Shown: positions 17,177 to 28,956, counted from the first letter of the stretch. The stretch is 64,000 nucleotides of DNA from Gordoniibacillus kamchatkensis (GCF_000829455.1 NZ_JXAK01000018.1:42166-106165), one strand, 5' to 3'. The notes: generated by a model not told the origin, from the sequence alone. Numbers and translations: made by a program.

Positions 17177-18979
17177 TTGGCGCCTAATTATGAAATGGAA
17201 TCTATATATAAAAATTTATTTGAGATGGATAAAGGTCTAAACTTGTCAGAGAATGCAGGAATTGTCGTTAAATACTTAAAGAGCCACGACAATATATTTT
17301 TTGATCTCTTGAAATTAATTTCTGAGAGAATTATAAACAAAGAATTAATATGTAATTTGTTAGCTGTTGAAGCGTTTAATAGGCAAGAATATGATTATGT
17401 TATTCCATTTTTAAAAGTAGTATTAGATATAAATGACTCTCATAGAGATACGTTATTTAATCTTTGCTTGATTTTATCACAATTCGGTGAGTTTGAATTG
17501 GCGAGAAAATACGCATATCGTATTTTAAACAAAGATAGTGAATTTTTTGAATTATTAAATCGGATCAATCGCTCGCAACAATTTGCTAATCAAAGTGAAT
17601 CAAAGAAATATCCCGAATTAATCGCAACTAGTGACGTTGATAAGGTATTAGGAGAAGACATTCTGTCCACTTCCAGTTCAATGGTCGTAAGCGTTTTAGG
17701 CATGCATCGCAGCGGCACTTCACTTTTAGCTAGATGTCTGTTTGAGTTGGGAGTTTATTTGGGAGAAGAACACAATTTAATACCAGCTAACGAGGATAAT
17801 CCGGACGGGTTTTGGGAACATAAGTGGATCGTTGATTTACATGATAAGATTTTAAGTGAATTTGGGTTGGAATGGCACTCTAGGGAAATACTTCCTGAAA
17901 ATTGGTGGACATTCTCTAAAATCGACGAATATAAGGAAAAACTCCGATCCGTTGTAATGGAACAATTTTCGAAAAGGACAATTTGGGGTTGGAAAGACCC
18001 TCGGACCTCTTTAATGATACCCATATGGAACGAACTCCTGGAAAAAATGTCCGCAAGACAAAAATATATTATTTGCATCAGAAACCCTCTAGAAGTTGCA
18101 GATTCTTTGAAAAAACGAAACGAGTTTCCATTAGAAATCTCCTTAACTTTGTGGGAATATCAAACCCTTTCTGCATTATTTTGGACATCTGGGAAGGATC
18201 GCATTATCGTTCATTACGATAAATTATTAAATTCACCTATGCAAGAATTGGAGAGAATTACCGACTTCCTTGAACTGGATAGGAGTTTACTGAATAAGGT
18301 ACAGTTGAACCAATTGATTAAACCGCAGCTGCGACATAGTTCCAAATGTTTATCTGATCTAACGACGCTTGGTTGCAATGGAATATATGAAATATATAAA
18401 GCGTGTATAGAAAATGAGAAGAATGAAAATCAAGATAAGTTCAATCAATTTGTCTATTCGAGCTACAGAAATTACTGTTTTTATTCGAGGGGGCTTTCTA
18501 AAGCGACTCCGAACTCCGGAGTGAAGATGCAGATTTTTTGGAAAACAAAATCCGAAGGGTTTAGCGAAGAAAGTTCGCTTAAGATTTCTACATTTACTGA
18601 TAATAGATTCCATATCTATAGAATTAATTTACCAAATTGTGTATACGGCCCAATTCGTATCGATCCTACCGATCATGCCTCGGAAATAGAAGTTAGGAGC
18701 ATAAAATTATTTGATGGAGAGGAGCTACTTTCTTCTTCAAATATACTAAATAACTTTGCGTATCTCTCTATTATGAATGGACTTATTCCAATAGAAAAAA
18801 CAAGTGACTCCTTAGTGTTTATTTCGCCAAGTACAGATCCCCATTTCTTATACGATGTAATAGTTGCAGACAAGAACGCACTCATACTTGAAATAGAGAT
18901 GCGAGTCAGTCCACACATTCAAATGAAATACTATAATAGTTTATTAAATCAAGTCCAGCCGCTAAATAAATATGTATAG
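17177..18979 (+). CDS. Sulfotransferase-family protein with N-terminal TPR-like region
   Basis: Predicted PAPS-dependent sulfotransferase. About 150 N-terminal residues are helical, TPR-like (FNRQEYDYVIPFLKVVLD, LILSQFGEFELARKYAYR). Then comes the PAPS 5'-phosphosulfate loop VLGMHRSGTSLLARCL (about residue 173), the 3'-phosphate-binding IICIRNPLEVADSLKKR, and YDKLLNSPMQELERITDFLEL. About 170 C-terminal residues have no clear homology, possibly a beta domain. TTG 17177 behind AGGGGG is chosen as start. Strongly AT-rich. It stands between glycosyltransferases, suggesting sulfation of a glycan; substrate unknown. Confidence 0.8.
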   Translation: MAPNYEMESIYKNLFEMDKGLNLSENAGIVVKYLKSHDNIFFDLLKLISERIINKELICNLLAVEAFNRQEYDYVIPFLKVVLDINDSHRDTLFNLCLILSQFGEFELARKYAYRILNKDSEFFELLNRINRSQQFANQSESKKYPELIATSDVDKVLGEDILSTSSSMVVSVLGMHRSGTSLLARCLFELGVYLGEEHNLIPANEDNPDGFWEHKWIVDLHDKILSEFGLEWHSREILPENWWTFSKIDEYKEKLRSVVMEQFSKRTIWGWKDPRTSLMIPIWNELLEKMSARQKYIICIRNPLEVADSLKKRNEFPLEISLTLWEYQTLSALFWTSGKDRIIVHYDKLLNSPMQELERITDFLELDRSLLNKVQLNQLIKPQLRHSSKCLSDLTTLGCNGIYEIYKACIENEKNENQDKFNQFVYSSYRNYCFYSRGLSKATPNSGVKMQIFWKTKSEGFSEESSLKISTFTDNRFHIYRINLPNCVYGPIRIDPTDHASEIEVRSIKLFDGEELLSSSNILNNFAYLSIMNGLIPIEKTSDSLVFISPSTDPHFLYDVIVADKNALILEIEMRVSPHIQMKYYNSLLNQVQPLNKYV

Positions 18980-19049
18980 ACATGCAAAATATAAATCTAT
19001 CAGGATATCCGAAGATCTGTAAAAGGACAAGTCTTTATGAGGTGAATAT

Positions 19050-20393
19050 ATGAAAACAAGCATTATTATTTTAACTCATAACAAATTAGAATTCACAAAA
19101 TTGTGTATAGAAAGCATACGCCGATATACAGAACCGGATCAATATGAGCTTATAGTTGTCGACAATAACTCAACTGACGAGACTGTTGAATACTTAAAGC
19201 AACAAGAGGATATTATTGCAATTTTTAATAAAGAAAATGTTGGTTTTCCGGCAGGGTGCAATCAGGGAATAGAAATATCCACAGGAGATAATATACTGCT
19301 TCTTAATAACGATACTATTGTCACATCCAATTGGTTAGATAATATGATAGCTTGTTTATACAGCCGCGAAGATATTGGCGCGGTTGGTCCAGTAACCAAT
19401 TCGTGTTCAAACAATCAGGCTATCCCAGTAAAATATAATTCAAAAAAAGAAATGCAACTTTTTGCGGAATTATTCAATAAAAGTAATTCAGATTTATGGG
19501 AAGAGCGTCTAAAGCTAATTGGTTATTGTATGCTTATAAAAAGAAGTGTTGTTGAAAAAATCGGATATTTGGATACTATTTTTTCGAGAGGGAACTATGA
19601 AGATGATGATTATTCCATTAGAATAATTGAAGCCGGATACAGACTTTTCCTATGCAAAGATACATTTATACATCATTATGGAAGTGTATCTTTTAAAGAA
19701 GTTCCTAAGGAGTATACAGAGCTGATGGCCAAGAATCGTAGATTGTTCATGGAAAAATGGGGGTTTGATATAGCCAAAAGTTCAATTTATCATCAAGAGT
19801 TTGCGAAAATGTTAGAGGTGGCTGACCACGAGAATAAAAATATTCTGGAGATTGATTGCGAATGTGGGGCCACTTTGCTTGATATAAGAAACCAATTGAA
19901 AAGCAATCGATTATATGGTTTAGAGTCTAATCCATACTGCGCTAATATTGCCAAAAAACTATTGTTTGCTGATGTGAAAGTAGGAAGTGTCGAGCAAAAA
20001 GATATTGATTACCCTAAGCGTTTCTTTGACTACATTTTACTATCCGATTCCTTCGCCAAATGTTTTGAACCAATACTTGCGTTAGCAAGACTAAAAGAAT
20101 ATTTAAGTGAGGAAGGTAAAATAGTCGCCAGCTTTACAAACCATAATCATTTTGAAATTATGAAAAAAATTTTAAATGGAAGGGCACGAAGACAAGACCT
20201 GCTCACTTTTTCCATAGATGAAATTCAAACCATGTTTTTTGCAGCAGGCTTTAAGACGGTTGAAATCACAGGTTTGCCATTGATGGCTAAGACAGAATAT
20301 GACAAAGACTTTGTTCAAATATTGAAACACGTTTCAGGTAATAACAAAGATGATATTTACCAATATTACAAATTGCTTGTACTAGCAAGTTAG
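19050..20393 (+). CDS. Glycosyltransferase (GT2)-methyltransferase fusion
   Basis: Two-domain protein. Residues about 1-250 are a rhamnosyltransferase-like GT2 domain (SIIILTHNKLEFTKLCIESI, VVDNNSTDETVEYL, ENVGFPAGCNQGIE, LLNNDT, YEDDDYSIRI). From about 265 a class I SAM-dependent methyltransferase-like domain follows (ILEIDCECGATLLDIR as motif I, with FDYILLSDSFAKCFEP resembling motif II/post-II). Motif I has C-E-C-G in place of G-x-G-x-G, so the fold may bind SAM weakly or not at all. AT-rich. AGGTG precedes ATG 19050; next gene 15 nt downstream. Confidence 0.82.
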   Translation: MKTSIIILTHNKLEFTKLCIESIRRYTEPDQYELIVVDNNSTDETVEYLKQQEDIIAIFNKENVGFPAGCNQGIEISTGDNILLLNNDTIVTSNWLDNMIACLYSREDIGAVGPVTNSCSNNQAIPVKYNSKKEMQLFAELFNKSNSDLWEERLKLIGYCMLIKRSVVEKIGYLDTIFSRGNYEDDDYSIRIIEAGYRLFLCKDTFIHHYGSVSFKEVPKEYTELMAKNRRLFMEKWGFDIAKSSIYHQEFAKMLEVADHENKNILEIDCECGATLLDIRNQLKSNRLYGLESNPYCANIAKKLLFADVKVGSVEQKDIDYPKRFFDYILLSDSFAKCFEPILALARLKEYLSEEGKIVASFTNHNHFEIMKKILNGRARRQDLLTFSIDEIQTMFFAAGFKTVEITGLPLMAKTEYDKDFVQILKHVSGNNKDDIYQYYKLLVLAS

Positions 20394-20407
20394 AGAAGGG
20401 AGCCAAC

Positions 20408-22030
20408 GTGACAATGGCTGTAAGCAGTTTATTAGAAAATAGTGGCGAACCCGGCTTTCAAGAATTGTCTTTTGAAAACGAATTAATTAATACTTTTTCC
20501 AAACATGATAATCTCCCGCTCGTTAGTATCATTATTAGAACTTGCAATAGGTTAGAGTTACTAAGACGATGTTTACATAGCATAAATATGCAAATATACC
20601 CAAATATAGAGGTGGTTGTTGTTAATGATGGAGGAGATGATGTCAACGCCCTTCTAAAAGATACGTTAAGACACCCTTATATTTACATCAGTCATTCTAA
20701 AAATTTTGGCCGCGGGGCGGCGCTTAATAGCGGTCTTAGAGTATGTAGGGGAGAGTATGTGAACTTCTTGGATGATGATGATATGTTCATGCGGGTTCAC
20801 ATCGCTGTACTAATGAAAACAATTATGGACAAAAATGTCGATGTTGTATATGGCGATGCTATTCAAAGAATAGAAAAAGAAGTTAACGGGAAATGGCAAA
20901 TAATAAGTCAGGAGTTACTTTATTCTCAAAAACATAATTTTCAGTTGTTGTTGAGGACTAATTATCTACCTATTCAGACTGTAATGTTTAAACGAGACCT
21001 TTTGTTTGATATTGGTCTTGTAAGAGAAGATCTTTCGGCACTTGAAGATTGGGAGTTTTGGATAAGACTTGCCGCCAAAACGGATTTTCATCATGTGAAA
21101 TTGATAACGTCAGAATTTTCTCAGAGAATATATGGTGATAATATAACGCAGAATAATTCCGCCGATTTTGCAACAAACAGGATCCTTGTGCAGAATATTC
21201 ATCAAAATGAAGTGGATTTAACCTGGATTGGACAAGAGTGGAAACCTCTTGTGTTCCCACAAAATGAAATACTTAGGATAGGTTTGTTTACAGACTCCTT
21301 GCAGGAAGCTGAATACTATTTATCAAAACTAGAGCCACTCTACCAAATTAGCAGTAGGGTTGGGTTTTATATTTTTTACACCGAAGAGTATGCGGATAGT
21401 TTCATAATTTTAGAGAAGCAAACAAGTCAAAATTCAAAAATTCACTTCAAAAAAATTGCTCAATTGGATGTAAATTCTTCGTTGTTGTATCAATTTCATT
21501 TCATTTTGAAAAGCAGATTTATCAATGTTTTCGAAATAATATTGAGAGATTTAGATATAAAGGCGTTACCTTGGGAAGAGTTTAAGCTTCGTCTAATGGC
21601 AGACCCGATTTATTTTGTTTTTGCCAGCATGCTCCCTACGCCATCCTTATCTATGTCTTTTCTAGATGACACCAAATCAGAAGAAAAGATTACATTATTT
21701 CTGGAGTATGTAAATCGTTTTTTTTCATTGGGCAATTACGAAGAATGCGAGCGTTTGCTAAAAGAATGTCTCGAAGTGTCTCCGAGAGACCACAGACTTT
21801 GGCATAACTGTCTCATCTTATATGTCCACACCGGCAAAGTTGAATTAGCGGGAGATTGTTTTAAATATTTAAATGAATCCGATAAAGATATTCAATATCT
21901 TAAAGCCTTGTGGTTGATGCAAAAAAACGACCTTAACCAAGCGATTCATATACTGGAGAATCTGCATATAATGTTTCCAGAAGATGAAGCAGTTTTGCAA
22001 AGTATCAATTATATGAAGGCTTTAACTTAA
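20408..22030 (+). CDS. Family 2 glycosyltransferase with C-terminal TPR-like region
   Basis: GT2 domain in the first 280 residues: VSIIIRTCNRLELLRRCLHSI, VVNDGGDDVNALL, HSKNFGRGAALNSGL, DxD site FLDDDDMFM, and DLSALEDWEFWIRLAA for acceptor positioning. The C-terminus (FSLGNYEECERLLKECLEVSPRDHRLW, LIHLYVHTGK-like helices) resembles TPR. 540 residues, GTG start at 20408 after GAAGGGAG. Follows the GT2-methyltransferase gene closely, so one transcript is likely; sugar and acceptor unknown. Confidence 0.83.
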   Translation: MTMAVSSLLENSGEPGFQELSFENELINTFSKHDNLPLVSIIIRTCNRLELLRRCLHSINMQIYPNIEVVVVNDGGDDVNALLKDTLRHPYIYISHSKNFGRGAALNSGLRVCRGEYVNFLDDDDMFMRVHIAVLMKTIMDKNVDVVYGDAIQRIEKEVNGKWQIISQELLYSQKHNFQLLLRTNYLPIQTVMFKRDLLFDIGLVREDLSALEDWEFWIRLAAKTDFHHVKLITSEFSQRIYGDNITQNNSADFATNRILVQNIHQNEVDLTWIGQEWKPLVFPQNEILRIGLFTDSLQEAEYYLSKLEPLYQISSRVGFYIFYTEEYADSFIILEKQTSQNSKIHFKKIAQLDVNSSLLYQFHFILKSRFINVFEIILRDLDIKALPWEEFKLRLMADPIYFVFASMLPTPSLSMSFLDDTKSEEKITLFLEYVNRFFSLGNYEECERLLKECLEVSPRDHRLWHNCLILYVHTGKVELAGDCFKYLNESDKDIQYLKALWLMQKNDLNQAIHILENLHIMFPEDEAVLQSINYMKALT

Positions 22031-22251
22031 CATCTTGAAATTACTGAAGGAAAACCCCAAAAAGTTTCTTGTTTGGCCTATCAAAATGTTTTAGATCTAC
22101 TCAAGGGCTTGGCTGACCTGAACAAAACTAGCACCAATTTCATCTTTGATTAAGGTTATCGCTCCCTAGAATATGGTGTTTATAATTAGGACGAGATTCT
22201 TATTTAGTTCGTTGTATACATTGCCGGATTGTACAGCATGTATTGTCATTC

Positions 22252-22314
22252 GGGAGATAAGGGAGCTTATTTCTGAGAAAGAAATCTCCAATGACTTCCC
22301 TTATCTCCCTTTTC
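22252..22314 (+). terminator. Long inverted repeat downstream of glycan genes
   Basis: GGGAGATAAGGGA (22252-22264) pairs perfectly with TCCCTTATCTCCC (22297-22309), followed by TTTTC. The 32-nt loop contains its own small ATTTCT/AGAAAT hairpin. It stands 220 nt after the last glycosyltransferase and is probably its terminator; the stretch 22031-22251 shows no gene. Confidence 0.6.
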
Positions 22315-22492
22315 AATTGCTTTATAATAATCTCCTCATGATGGTTCCATCCTCTTAGAAAAAGGTCAATAAACACGAAGACATTAGTTAACAAATCGTA
22401 GAACTAATTTGGCCACTACATCTCGCCTCTTCGCTTGCCAAATTTTAGAAGCAGATCTTAAAATAATTATTGGAAACAAGAACCTGATGGCC

Positions 22493-22534
22493 TGTGGACA
22501 ATGTGCATAACTCTGTGTATAACTCTGTTAATAA
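22493..22534 (-). repeat. Four DnaA-box-like 9-mers in a row
   Basis: Read on the minus strand, 22493-22501 is TTGTCCACA, 22502-22510 TTATGCACA, 22514-22522 TTATACACA and 22526-22534 TTATTAACA. The first three are one mismatch from the DnaA box TTATCCACA and the last is two. The last three are spaced exactly 12 bp. No dnaA, dnaN or AT-rich unwinding block is next to it, so a chromosomal origin is unlikely; DnaA-titration or chance are alternatives. Confidence 0.4.
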
Positions 22535-22651
22535 ACCGTAAATCCCTAATGAAAACAAGCTTTCGCCACATATCGACATTGTTGACGTTATGTGAATACC
22601 CTAATATTCAAAAAATTTCGCGCATTGGCCTTGAAAGCCTTATCATTTTCG

Positions 22652-22681
22652 TTGACACGCCCTTAAGCGGGGTGATATAGT
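22652..22681 (+). promoter_or_regulatory. Promoter of cold-shock gene
   Basis: TTGACA (22652-22657), 18 nt, extended -10 TGATATAGT (22673-22681). It leaves a leader of about 45 nt before the csp start. Confidence 0.7.
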
Positions 22682-22732
22682 CAAGAAAGTAGGTAGGGCT
22701 ACATTTATTTGATAACGAAGGGAATGTGTTAC

Positions 22733-22930
22733 ATGCAAGGTAAAGTGAAATGGTTCAACGCTGAGAAAGGCTACGGATTCATTGAGCGCGAAGACGGTGG
22801 CGACGTATTCGTACACTTCTCCGCAATCCAAGCAGACGGCTTCAAAACTTTAGAAGAAGGCCAAGCGGTCGAGTTCGACATCGTCGAAGGTGCTCGCGGC
22901 CCACAAGCTGCCAACGTGATCAAGTTATAA
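22733..22930 (+). CDS. csp: Cold-shock protein (CspB/CspD type)
   Basis: 65-residue OB-fold single-stranded nucleic-acid chaperone. RNP1 (KGYGFIER) and RNP2 (DVFVHFSAI) are intact, with the start [21 protein letters not shown] nine nucleotides before ATG 22733. GC content and codon choice return to the normal chromosomal style here, in contrast to the genes on either side. Own promoter and terminator, so monocistronic. Confidence 0.96.
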   Translation: MQGKVKWFNAEKGYGFIEREDGGDVFVHFSAIQADGFKTLEEGQAVEFDIVEGARGPQAANVIKL

Positions 22931-22984
22931 TCATCCGGCCGCACGCGGCCCTTTATAGATGATTTACCTTACATCTGGCTTTCG

Positions 22985-23018
22985 AAGCATCCCGATGCTG
23001 TTTCGGGGTGCTTTTTTT
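22985..23018 (+). terminator. Terminator of csp
   Basis: AAGCATCCCG (22985-22994) pairs with CGGGGTGCTT (23004-23013) with one G-U, followed by T7. A smaller GGCCG/CGGCC hairpin (22938-22951) lies just after the stop. Confidence 0.85.
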
Positions 23019-23319
23019 ATGCCAGAGGGAGATGCGCCGAAAAACATTATTCTGTTTTGTTATTGAGAACTTGGTCAATATTATGGCTTAAAAAATGAAT
23101 TTCTTGTGGTGAGCATGAGAACCCAACATCCGCTCATCATCCGTCCCTGTCGCATAGACTTGCAGCGATCAAGTACCACACAGGATCGCTATTTCATTTT
23201 TACCACGAACAACATCCAAAGCTACTACTTCCAGCTTCTCGGTTGTGAGAAACTCATTAATAAAGTATGATGAGGCATAGTTGAGTTCCAAAAAAAGTAT
23301 AGCAACAAATGGAGGATTT
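23019..23319. other. Intergenic stretch without recognisable gene
   Basis: No coding region is supported. The only structure is a hairpin, AGCGATC (23164-23170) with GATCGCT (23184-23190), followed by ATTTCATTTTT, which could be a weak terminator. Composition drifts back to AT-rich toward the next gene. Confidence 0.4.
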
Positions 23320-24627
23320 ATGACTTTAGTTGACATCCATGGTTCGTGTTTGAGTCGTAATATTTTCAATTTTAATAAAAATACTAATATAACTGTCAAT
23401 CAATATTTTAGTAGGAATAACATTGTTTCTAGTATGATGCCTCCAGCGGACATTTCTACAAGTAGAGAAGAATTGCTTTTCTTTGATAGTGAATATTCTC
23501 ATCGTTGTTTACGATATGCTATTGAAAAGAAAGCTGTGCCATTACTTAAAGCTTCCATTGCGGAATTTCTTGTAGTGGATTTCTTTGACTTTTGCCAGCC
23601 GGTTGCAGCATACAAAAATACTACTTTCTCTACATACGATTATTCGTTTTTTAATACGGCGGCTTATAAAAACGAACCTGAAAAATTTAAAGAGGTTAAT
23701 TTTTTTGAATTACCAAATTGGTTGTGGTATGGATATGTTGATTTATATTGGCAACTAATGATAGAGAAGTTTGGTGATAGAATAGTTTTAGTTAGACTGA
23801 ACTGTTGTAATAAGTACATAAGCAAAGATGGGATAGTTAAGCCAACTCCATCTAACCTCCTAAAATATGGAACACCCAAATATAACAAACAGTTACACGA
23901 ATTAGAGGAGTACATTATTGATAAATACAACCCTTATGTAATAGACGTTTCTAAATACTTTATTGCAGATGAAAATTATAATCCGGACGTATCACCGGTT
24001 CATTTTGAAGAGAATTATGGATTAAGCTCATGGCAATTAATGCAGACTATTATTTTAAATAAACCAAAACAGAAATATTATGATACCCTTACACCACGAG
24101 TGGTTGCAGATTTATTGAATAGACCAATTGACGATCAAAATTATAAAATTATTTGGAGTGAGTCGGAACATTTTTTTGTTGCATGTGATTTGCTTGATGA
24201 CATAAGTTCACAAAGTGAGCATTTAGGTATAATAAAAAATAGAAAATGGCTAGCGTCCCTTTATAGCAAGGCAGATAACATTTTTTCAAAGCCATATCTC
24301 GAAATAACTGAAAAGCTATCGCTGATAAACCAATTTATTGACGATCTTAAACACCCAGAAACAGAAAATGACTTTACAAGAGAATACGTTCAAAAACTCA
24401 AAGAGAAACAATATTATTTGAATCAGCCTGTAGAGCAATTGTTGGAGAACTTTCTTAATGCTTTAGATACGGGCGATTTAAAGTGGGTACAAATGCTCAA
24501 TTGCATAGGCATATTGCTGCCAGCAAATGAAGACGTTATTTATTATCAATTGGAATATAATAAGGCAATCGGTGAAAAAAATATGGTTACCAAGTTAAAG
24601 CAACGGCTAGGATTGATGGAGAGTTAA
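23320..24627 (+). CDS. DUF6270-like protein (predicted SGNH-type hydrolase fold)
   Basis: 435 residues from ATG 23320, which follows GGAGGATTT. The N-terminus LVDIHGSCLSRNIFNF carries the GSC-Ser/Arg block typical of DUF6270 proteins, with a possible C-terminal partner around DVSPVHFEENY (Asp/His); such proteins occur in surface-polysaccharide loci and may move or remove acyl groups. This assignment rests on a short motif and is tentative. The last 150 residues are helical with TPR-like tendency (NALDTGDLKWVQMLNCIGILLPANEDVIYYQLEYNKAIGE). Strongly AT-rich like the glycosyltransferase genes, from which csp separates it. Confidence 0.65.
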   Translation: MTLVDIHGSCLSRNIFNFNKNTNITVNQYFSRNNIVSSMMPPADISTSREELLFFDSEYSHRCLRYAIEKKAVPLLKASIAEFLVVDFFDFCQPVAAYKNTTFSTYDYSFFNTAAYKNEPEKFKEVNFFELPNWLWYGYVDLYWQLMIEKFGDRIVLVRLNCCNKYISKDGIVKPTPSNLLKYGTPKYNKQLHELEEYIIDKYNPYVIDVSKYFIADENYNPDVSPVHFEENYGLSSWQLMQTIILNKPKQKYYDTLTPRVVADLLNRPIDDQNYKIIWSESEHFFVACDLLDDISSQSEHLGIIKNRKWLASLYSKADNIFSKPYLEITEKLSLINQFIDDLKHPETENDFTREYVQKLKEKQYYLNQPVEQLLENFLNALDTGDLKWVQMLNCIGILLPANEDVIYYQLEYNKAIGEKNMVTKLKQRLGLMES

Positions 24628-24724
24628 TTGAAGATTAAAAGATAGGTTGGATTGTGAGGATAACGGGAGTAATACGATTCAGGAAAGATCAAAAAAAGCA
24701 ATTCAAAGAAAATAGATAAAAACG

Positions 24725-25311
24725 GTATTAAAGGAGCCGTTTGCCGACACGGTGCAGTCCATTCTAGAGGTGAAGCTTGCGACGAAGTTAGGCTACTCTC
24801 AGCCTCACAAGCTGCTAATGCTGGAAAATAGCTTTCGCACATTGACCGCCTGAACGAGCTGATCACGGAGTGATAATGTATGGCACTTTTTGTGGAGGAC
24901 CTATAAGTGGGTAAACGAACTGCCGAACAAATCCTTGGCGGTAATCGGTACTGAATGACACAGTTTCAAATGCCTAGACATCTATGTTCGTGTGCAGGAA
25001 TGATCCCGGGCCACGATGAAAGCAGGGGAAAGAAGAGTTCGGTCGAAACATGCAAGGAAAACAAAAAACTACGAAACGCCCTAGTTGAATAAGTACGATC
25101 GGCCGACCGCAAGAAGGAATTCCTACTTTGGCAGTGGTATCATCACAAAGCAGCAAGATGGGGAAAGAATGGAGTCGCGGGGGCTGTAGGACATACTATT
25201 TTAACTATAAACGCGAAAACAAGTGTATGGGGAACTTGGATTTGATACTTCGAGCCAACGAAAATGCGATATCTTGAAAAAAAGTCCGCTCACGAGATTG
25301 GAATCCGTTGA
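24725..25311 (+). pseudogene. Decayed IS110-family (IS1111-like) transposase
   Basis: Several frames together spell the C-terminal half of an IS110 transposase: HKLLMLENSF (near 24790), VGKRTAEQIL (from 24907), MTQFQMPRHLCSCAG then MIPGHDESRGKKSS (24953-25035, the family's GxxPGxxES motif), LRNALVE, WQWYHHKAARWGKNG, AVGHTIL, and ELGFDTSSQRK (from 25232). At least two frameshifts and several stop codons break it, so it is inactive. The N-terminal DEDD part and the ends are not recognisable. It marks the right border of the AT-rich island. Confidence 0.8.
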
Positions 25312-25574
25312 TCTCAACAGTTGTCTTCAAGAATAAACCGCTTAAATGATCGAGCCAATTTAAAAGAACCATTACTGAGGACTTAGGCTACTATAGCCTT
25401 GAAACAGCGTAGAGGAGCGACGGTCTAAAGTGCTAAGAGTTAAATCTTGTGCTTTTACTGCGCCCATCTTGAGCTGATTCCTGCTTCGGTAAAAGCGCTT
25501 CATCCCAAAGGACGGAGCAAGCCATTCATCCATGTGTCTTCGCGGGGCCGTAAGTATCGCGGTTTATAAAGATT
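25312..25574. other. Non-coding remnant upstream of hpf
   Basis: No intact frame or clear signal. It may be further eroded insertion-sequence flank; a short GGCTA-cTA-TAGCC inverted repeat near 25390 is the only symmetry seen. Confidence 0.3.
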
Positions 25575-25606
25575 TTGTAAAAACGCCTTCCCAATTATGG
25601 TATACT
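25575..25606 (+). promoter_or_regulatory. Putative hpf promoter
   Basis: Extended -10 TGGTATACT at 25598-25606; the best -35-like TTGTAA (25575-25580) is 20 nt away, longer than ideal. It lies about 30 nt before the hpf start. Confidence 0.4.
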
Positions 25607-25637
25607 GGAGGTGTAAGCTGAAAGGAGGAGTAACAGG

Positions 25638-26180
25638 ATGAAGATTAGCATTCGCGGTCAACACATGGAAGTGACGGAGGCACTTCGCAGCTATGTGGAG
25701 AAGAAGCTAAGTCGACTGGAACGTTATTTTGAAACTCCCCCCACTTCAGAAGGCTATGTGACACTCAGCGTGGTCAAAGGCATGCAAACCGTCGAGGTGA
25801 CGATTCCGCTGCCGGGCATGTTGCTCCGTGCCGAAGAAAGAAACAACGACATGTATGCATCCATTGACTTGGTTGTGGACAAGCTGGAGCGGCAAATTCG
25901 CAAAAACAAAACGAAGGTCAACCGCCGCTTGCGGCAGGAAGCCGGGATGCGCGATTTGTTCCGCGTGGATCCATCCAGGTTTCAGGACGAGGAAGAAGAT
26001 CTGGAGGTCGTCCGTACGAAGCAATTTACGCTTAAACCTATGGATGTCGAAGAAGCGATTTTGCAGATGAACATGATAGGGCACAACTTTTTCGTGTTCG
26101 CCAATTTGGATACCGAGCAAATCAATGTGGTTTATAAACGAAACGACGGGAAGTACGGCTTGATCGAGCCGGCTATGTAA
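25638..26180 (+). CDS. hpf: Long-form ribosome hibernation promoting factor
   Basis: Dimerises 70S ribosomes to inactive 100S particles in resting cells. 180 residues: N-terminal S30AE domain (MKISIRGQHMEVTEALRSYVEKKLSRLERYF is the classic start in two blocks) to about residue 100, a linker, and the C-terminal dimerisation domain (KQFTLKPMDVEEAILQMNMIGHNFFVFANLDTEQINVVYKR). AAAGGAGGAG precedes ATG 25638. secA lies downstream, the usual neighbourhood in Bacilli. Confidence 0.97.
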   Translation: MKISIRGQHMEVTEALRSYVEKKLSRLERYFETPPTSEGYVTLSVVKGMQTVEVTIPLPGMLLRAEERNNDMYASIDLVVDKLERQIRKNKTKVNRRLRQEAGMRDLFRVDPSRFQDEEEDLEVVRTKQFTLKPMDVEEAILQMNMIGHNFFVFANLDTEQINVVYKRNDGKYGLIEPAM

Positions 26181-26206
26181 CCTGAAGACGATAACGAATA
26201 CGAACG

Positions 26207-26239
26207 CAAGCAGGCCGAGGAGGCCTGCTTGTTTGTTTT
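26207..26239 (+). terminator. Terminator of hpf
   Basis: CAAGCAGGCC (26207-26216) pairs perfectly with GGCCTGCTTG (26222-26231) over a 5-nt loop, followed by TTTGTTTT. Confidence 0.9.
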
Positions 26240-26364
26240 CGCATGTTTTGGGGAGCCGCTTCCCATAATTGAAAAATCGTGCAAAGGCCTTTGGTTGCGG
26301 CGCTTTCTCCAAACTGGTACAATTTAAGGATAATGACGAAGGCCGAAAGGGGTTCACCGGATCG

Positions 26365-28881
<2,517 letters not shown>

Positions 28882-28956
28882 CGCGCACAAGCGCGAGCCA
28901 AGCGGGCGCCCGGCGACGGGCGTCCGAGTTATGACAATCATGAGGAGTGGACGACG

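Noticed and set aside
22493..22534. Chromosomal replication origin
   Set aside because: No dnaA/dnaN/rpmH neighbours and no AT-rich unwinding element; only a short box array.
28904..28925. Terminator between secA and prfB
   Set aside because: A stable 9-bp hairpin is present but has no U-tract, and the pair is usually co-transcribed.
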